Below are positions 60,801-64,000 of a DNA stretch of 64,000 bases, in pieces. The stretch lies in assembly GCF_004664715.2 (NCBI RefSeq), contig NC_051071.1:88699436-88763435 (forward strand), in the 5' to 3' direction. Position 1 is the stretch's first letter. Every line of letters begins with the position of its first letter. The notes below the pieces were generated by a model. It saw only the letters and a list, made by a program, of their open reading frames with translations, did no database searches and was not told where the DNA came from. The DNA comes from Peromyscus leucopus. Taxonomy: Eukaryota > Chordata > Mammalia > Rodentia > Cricetidae. A program made the position numbers and the translations under genes.

Positions 60801-61140
60801 GTTTGCAAGTGAACGCCTCTTTCCTGTGGATTCCAGTGGCCTTTACTCCGCGACACTGGAGCACCATGCCCGCCTTTCCCCTCCATGCTGTGGGGACACT
60901 TCTCCACACTGGAACTTGACTCTGTGGTAGAGATGACATTGCCACCTAGTGGGGAGGAAAACGATGTTTTCTTTCCCAGCACACATTTAAGGAAGAGTGA
61001 GTCCAGTCCTCTTTCAGTCAGGATGATTTTCCACACTAATATAATCCACAGAAAGAAAAAGAAGTGAAATGTTTGTTGTTTGAAGAAATGAATGAAAGAA
61101 TATTCTGTGTGGTGAAATTGAGTTCCTTGTTTTCTTGCAG
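57806..61140 (+). other. MEPE intron after the signal-peptide exon
   Basis: GT...AG ends. It contains a CpG-retaining block (58330-58860) and the 36-bp palindromic minisatellite. The rest shows no gene or clear repeat. Confidence 0.7.
60485..60697 (+). repeat. 36-bp minisatellite with two palindromes per unit
   Basis: Five full units and a partial one. Each has TGTGCACA and the 12-bp perfect palindrome GTGACTAGTCAC (60508, 60544, 60580, 60616, 60652; spacing exactly 36). As 36 is divisible by three, frames stay open on both strands. There are no spacers, so it is not a CRISPR-like array. Confidence 0.95.
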
Positions 61141-61193
61141 AATTTCAACCACAGACTGTGAAAACTAGGCAAGGCTGTGTAGAAGAACAGAGA
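61141..61193 (+). pseudogene. MEPE: MEPE second coding exon, apparently damaged
   Basis: After a good acceptor (tttcttgcag) the frame from 61143 reads FQPQTVKTRQGCVEEQR, the sequence expected right after the MEPE signal peptide. In the frame set by the previous exon (phase 0) it instead hits TGA at 61159-61161 after six codons. The exon is 53 nt where 54 is expected, as if one base were lost at its first codon. The usual GT donor is replaced by GC (61194-61195, AGA|GCAAAC). Either MEPE is disabled here, or this exon is skipped (a 54-nt phase-0 exon can be skipped in frame), or the assembly lost a base. Confidence 0.75.
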
Positions 61194-62491
61194 GCAAACA
61201 GAATTTTTCCTTTCCAATACCTATTAAAATGCTCTGTAAAGAAAAAAAAAGCCAGAGAGGGAATATTTTTAACTGCCAAAATGTTCTTGGGTGCCTAGGT
61301 TAGAAGTGCACATCATCCAGCAGAATCATGACACATGCTATAATTATCTATAATTATAATTCCTACGGTAGATGATTGAAAATGTCCACATATTGATGGC
61401 TTCTTGTCAGTGGGATTTCACCCTTCAAATGGAACAATGGTCGACTGCACAACTTTCAGAGGGATAATAAGACCTCTGGGACACTGTCACAATAAGACCT
61501 CTGGGACAGTGTCACTAGCAAACGCTATTCCCCATGTGTGCTGTATGTGAAAGCAGCCAGCAGCGAAGAAAGTCGGGGGAGGCTGGTTAATGGGCTTCTG
61601 TAGAGAATTGGGCTCCCATGGAGTTGGTTTTCCACTTATATCAAGAAAGGTAAGCAAATACCATCAGATTTGCATGTCATCACATTACAGCTCATTTCTT
61701 CCACGGTTTGTCCTGGCAGTTCCAATTCTTCATTCCGAAACTCTCAGCTGAAAATTACAAAGGTCCACACAGCAAACCTGAAAGCCAGAATGCTCATGTG
61801 GTGGCATTTGCCTGCTGGACCTCAGCCACGAGCCCAGTAAAAGCTGTCTGTCTTCTAATGTCCTCTCCATCCTGCTCTGGAAGTGTTTCCTTGTGTTGCT
61901 GTTCCACTGAAATATGGTAGTGAAATTGACACAGCGTGTTATGACAAACAGTTGACAGTGACATGCAGGAAAAATATATTTCAAGATTTATACAAAAGAG
62001 AGCCGAGGTGGCTGTCTTCTAGAGTGGCCAACGCTCGCCCTCCTGTGGTTATAAGAGGTAATACCCATTTTCAGAAGCAAAATCAGATTTTTCTCAAGTT
62101 AAAAAATATCCTGTAGTATTAGGAAGAAATCCAGAAAATTTCTTGAGACCAAAAAAAAAAAAAAAAAACCAAAACAAAACAAAACAAAAAACAAAACAAA
62201 AAAACAAAAAACACCACCTTAATATAATGGTGTAGGTTTTTGCGTCATTGATAAGGGTCACCATGAAAAATATGTCTACTCTGAAAGTAACATAAAGATG
62301 AGTGCCTGAGTCTGGACTCGCAAGGGGAACTCAGCAGAGACAAGGTGGTCTGGCATTTCCAGCTGTGGATGCTGCCTTCCTTCCCTCCCCCACCAGGTTC
62401 TGAAGCCACTGTGGTATGCAACCCTGCGTTCCAGAACCTCCTTACCCCCATCTACTGCTTTGGCCAAAACCATGTTCCGCTTTAGGACCTA
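61194..62491 (+). other. MEPE intron region, downstream exons not found
   Basis: A 25-bp tandem duplication lies at 61466-61515 and a CAAAA-type A-rich tract at 62150-62215. I searched for the next MEPE exon and its conserved residues and saw none in the window. Confidence 0.5.
61466..61515 (+). repeat. 25-bp tandem duplication
   Basis: Two units of 'aataagacctctgggacastgtcac' differ at a single base (C/G); the second has the arms GACA-GTGTC. Confidence 0.9.
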
Positions 62492-62835
62492 TGTAGCTGG
62501 AGGGCTTCTCTCCAGGTTCCCCAAGCCCCGCAGTCCCACAATCCACTTATAAAATAATCACTCAGACGCTTATATCACTTATAAACTGTATGGCCGTGGC
62601 AGGCTTTCTGCTAACTGTTCTTTTATCTTAAATTAACCCATTTTTATAAATCTATACCTTGCCACGTGGCTGGTGGCTTACCGGCGTCTTTACAGCTTGC
62701 CTCTCCTCACGGTGGCTGCAGTGTCTCCCCTCCTTCTTCCTGTTTCCCCAATTCTCCTCTCTCTTTGTCCCGCCTATACTTCCTGCCTGGTCACTGGCCA
62801 CCAGTGTTTTATTTATATAGAGTGATATCCACAGC
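62492..62835 (-). mobile_element. 3'... LTR (family A) of the right-edge ERV, minus
   Basis: Plus-strand ends are TGTAGCTGG and CCACAGCA; 344 bp. It matches the reverse complement of 1013-1404 and 49416-49789. Unlike those it is followed by ERV internal sequence and so belongs to a provirus that continues beyond the window. Confidence 0.85.
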
Positions 62836-63691
62836 ACTTCCCCTTTCTTCTTTTTTTAAAAAGGAAGGTTTTAACTTTAACATGGTAAAATTACATATAA
62901 CAAAACAATTACCGAGCAAGAATTATAGTTACAATATTAAAGAAGATGTCCTATCTATCTTATATTTGTGAGTTTAAGGTTTTATATCTAACTTATCTTT
63001 TATCATAACTGAGGAAATTACAACTATCTAGTTTTCAACCACATCAAAGACCTGAGAAGGAACATAATGGTACCTGAGAAATGGTAGATGGATGCAAGCA
63101 ACTTTCGGGAATCTTGCAAAAGTAGACCAAGACAGCTGGCAGCCTGGACAGTCACCTAATGATGTTTCTCAGCATTGTTGGTGCATTCAAATTGGCTACA
63201 GGCCTAGAGTATATGACAGACCATTTTTAGAAGCAGGAATTCTGAAAGACCATCTTACCCTGTCTTGGCAGAGTACAGTGGTCGCTTTCCTTGTGTCCCG
63301 CTTGTCCAGAAAGGACAGCATTGTATTCATACTGTTAGCCGTCAAGGCAAGGGCAGTTCTTTGCCCAGTAGGCCATTTTGTGCCAAAAAGACAAACTTCC
63401 AAATGGAAATGTCTTAGAAGCCCAACATTCTCTCGGGATCAATTGGTGTAGCCAGGAGCAATTGTGTCTCACGTCAACAGAATTCTAAGTTATTTAAATG
63501 CCATATTCTCTAGGTCTATGAAGTGTTTGAAGATTACCTATCTATCTGAAATATATCTATGTATACCTAGAAGACTTAACTAACATGGCTACAAATATGA
63601 TTATCATAGATGACTAATTATTAATCTATTTTTAATTATCATTACAATTTTAAATGAGTTACATAAACATAATACCTCAAACAAGAATAGA

Positions 63692-63715
63692 AATATATAT
63701 ATATATATATATATA
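63692..63715 (+). repeat. (AT)n microsatellite
   Basis: Twelve AT units. Confidence 0.95.
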
Positions 63716-63746
63716 GTATAACAAAATTAACTTCAAGTTTGTATCA

Positions 63747-63822
63747 ATAAACTAAAATTTATACCAATGTAAAACATTTTAAACATAAACTAAAATCTAT
63801 ACCAATGTAAAACATTTTAAAC
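63747..63822 (+). repeat. 38-bp tandem duplication
   Basis: Two units of 'ataaactaaaatytataccaatgtaaaacattttaaac' with one difference, inside the right-edge ERV interior. Confidence 0.9.
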
Positions 63823-64000
63823 AAGTTGTTCTTTAAAAGTAGGTTCATTAATCTACCCTTTTATCTTATCATCTCCATATCCTATATATCCATATCATAT
63901 CCCCTTTTCTTTTTTAGAAAGAGATCACATTTATAATCAACCTGTTTTAAATAAAAATATTGGTTTTTCTCTGTCCCACACCAGAGGGCTCTTCTGATTT

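Larger units (their letters stand above)
62836..64000 (-). mobile_element. Internal region of the right-edge ERV, minus
   Basis: Just inside the LTR lies a polypurine tract (minus strand GAAGAAAGGGGAAG, 62836-62849). The following bases match, on the minus strand, the 3' interior of the 1-5543 ERV ('tgttaaagttaaaaccttcctttttaa', 'ataaaagataa'). The minus-strand stretch 63196-63402 aligns with 4660-4840. The sequence after 63480 is AT-rich and unrecognised, with (AT)n at 63692-63715 and a 38-bp duplication. Confidence 0.75.

Noticed and set aside
61700..62060. Possible further MEPE exons
   Set aside because: Open stretches here do not match the expected MEPE residues and lack a convincing acceptor-donor pair.
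1..64000. tRNA, rRNA or other structural RNA genes
   Set aside because: Only tRNA-derived SINE fragments were seen, with no intact cloverleaf.

Overview
This window is mammalian nuclear DNA from a muroid rodent, most likely a cricetid (hamster, vole or deer-mouse type). That reading rests on intron-split genes, B1 SINEs with a 'gctttgcgcctttcctgg' segment, Lx-type L1 fragments, MaLR/ORR1 LTRs and several LTR families whose solo copies carry clean 6-bp target duplications. The cricetid assignment comes from repeat style and was not tested by search. Nothing prokaryotic is present, and I found no new enzymatic or defence system.

The window holds part of the SIBLING cluster of bone and dentin matrix genes, known in mammals to run DSPP-DMP1-IBSP-MEPE-SPP1. 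The whole IBSP gene (bone sialoprotein) lies on the + strand at about 33605-45165. It has a non-coding exon 1 behind an inverted TATA and inverted CCAAT promoter, then six coding exons at 36221-36274, 36364-36414, 36506-36583, 40190-40252, 43476-43640 and 44128-44658. All introns are phase 0. The predicted protein is 313 aa, with a signal peptide, acidic poly-Glu tracts, four N-glycosylation sequons and an RGD cell-attachment motif near the C terminus. About 12.6 kb downstream, on the same strand, MEPE begins. Its signal-peptide exon is at 57732-57805 and a recognisable next exon is at about 61141-61193. The rest of MEPE lies beyond the right edge. The second MEPE exon seems damaged: one base short of the expected length, with GC in place of a GT donor.

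Positions 1-33600 are gene-poor and repeat-rich. Positions 1-5543 hold a non-autonomous-looking ERV (most of its 5' LTR, internal region, polypurine tract, 3' LTR). It has been broken by an antisense L1, which itself carries a solo LTR, and by a second LTR type that contains SINE-like modules. Positions 5544-7810 may be remains of a different ERV. Positions 8220-9562 hold a pair of LTR-like repeats around a short core that carries another solo LTR. Further right come a 24-bp minisatellite, two hAT-type elements with TIRs, a possible unidentified minus-strand exon (11668-11958), an L1 split by an ORR1 LTR, a B1 cluster with a large A/T hairpin, an RPL17 processed pseudogene (about 23640-24240), an MLT1 remnant, a solo LTR at 28187-28645, and L1/B3/microsatellite sequence up to the IBSP promoter.

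The IBSP introns hold a purine (GA)n tract next to an 18-bp array with four CTAATTG homeodomain-type cores. Between IBSP and MEPE lie more solo LTRs (49416-49789, 52468-53062), an MLT1-like remnant and a 16-bp minisatellite. The MEPE introns hold a 36-bp minisatellite made of palindromes. The right edge (62492-64000) is the 3' half of an ERV on the minus strand whose internal sequence matches the ERV at the left edge.
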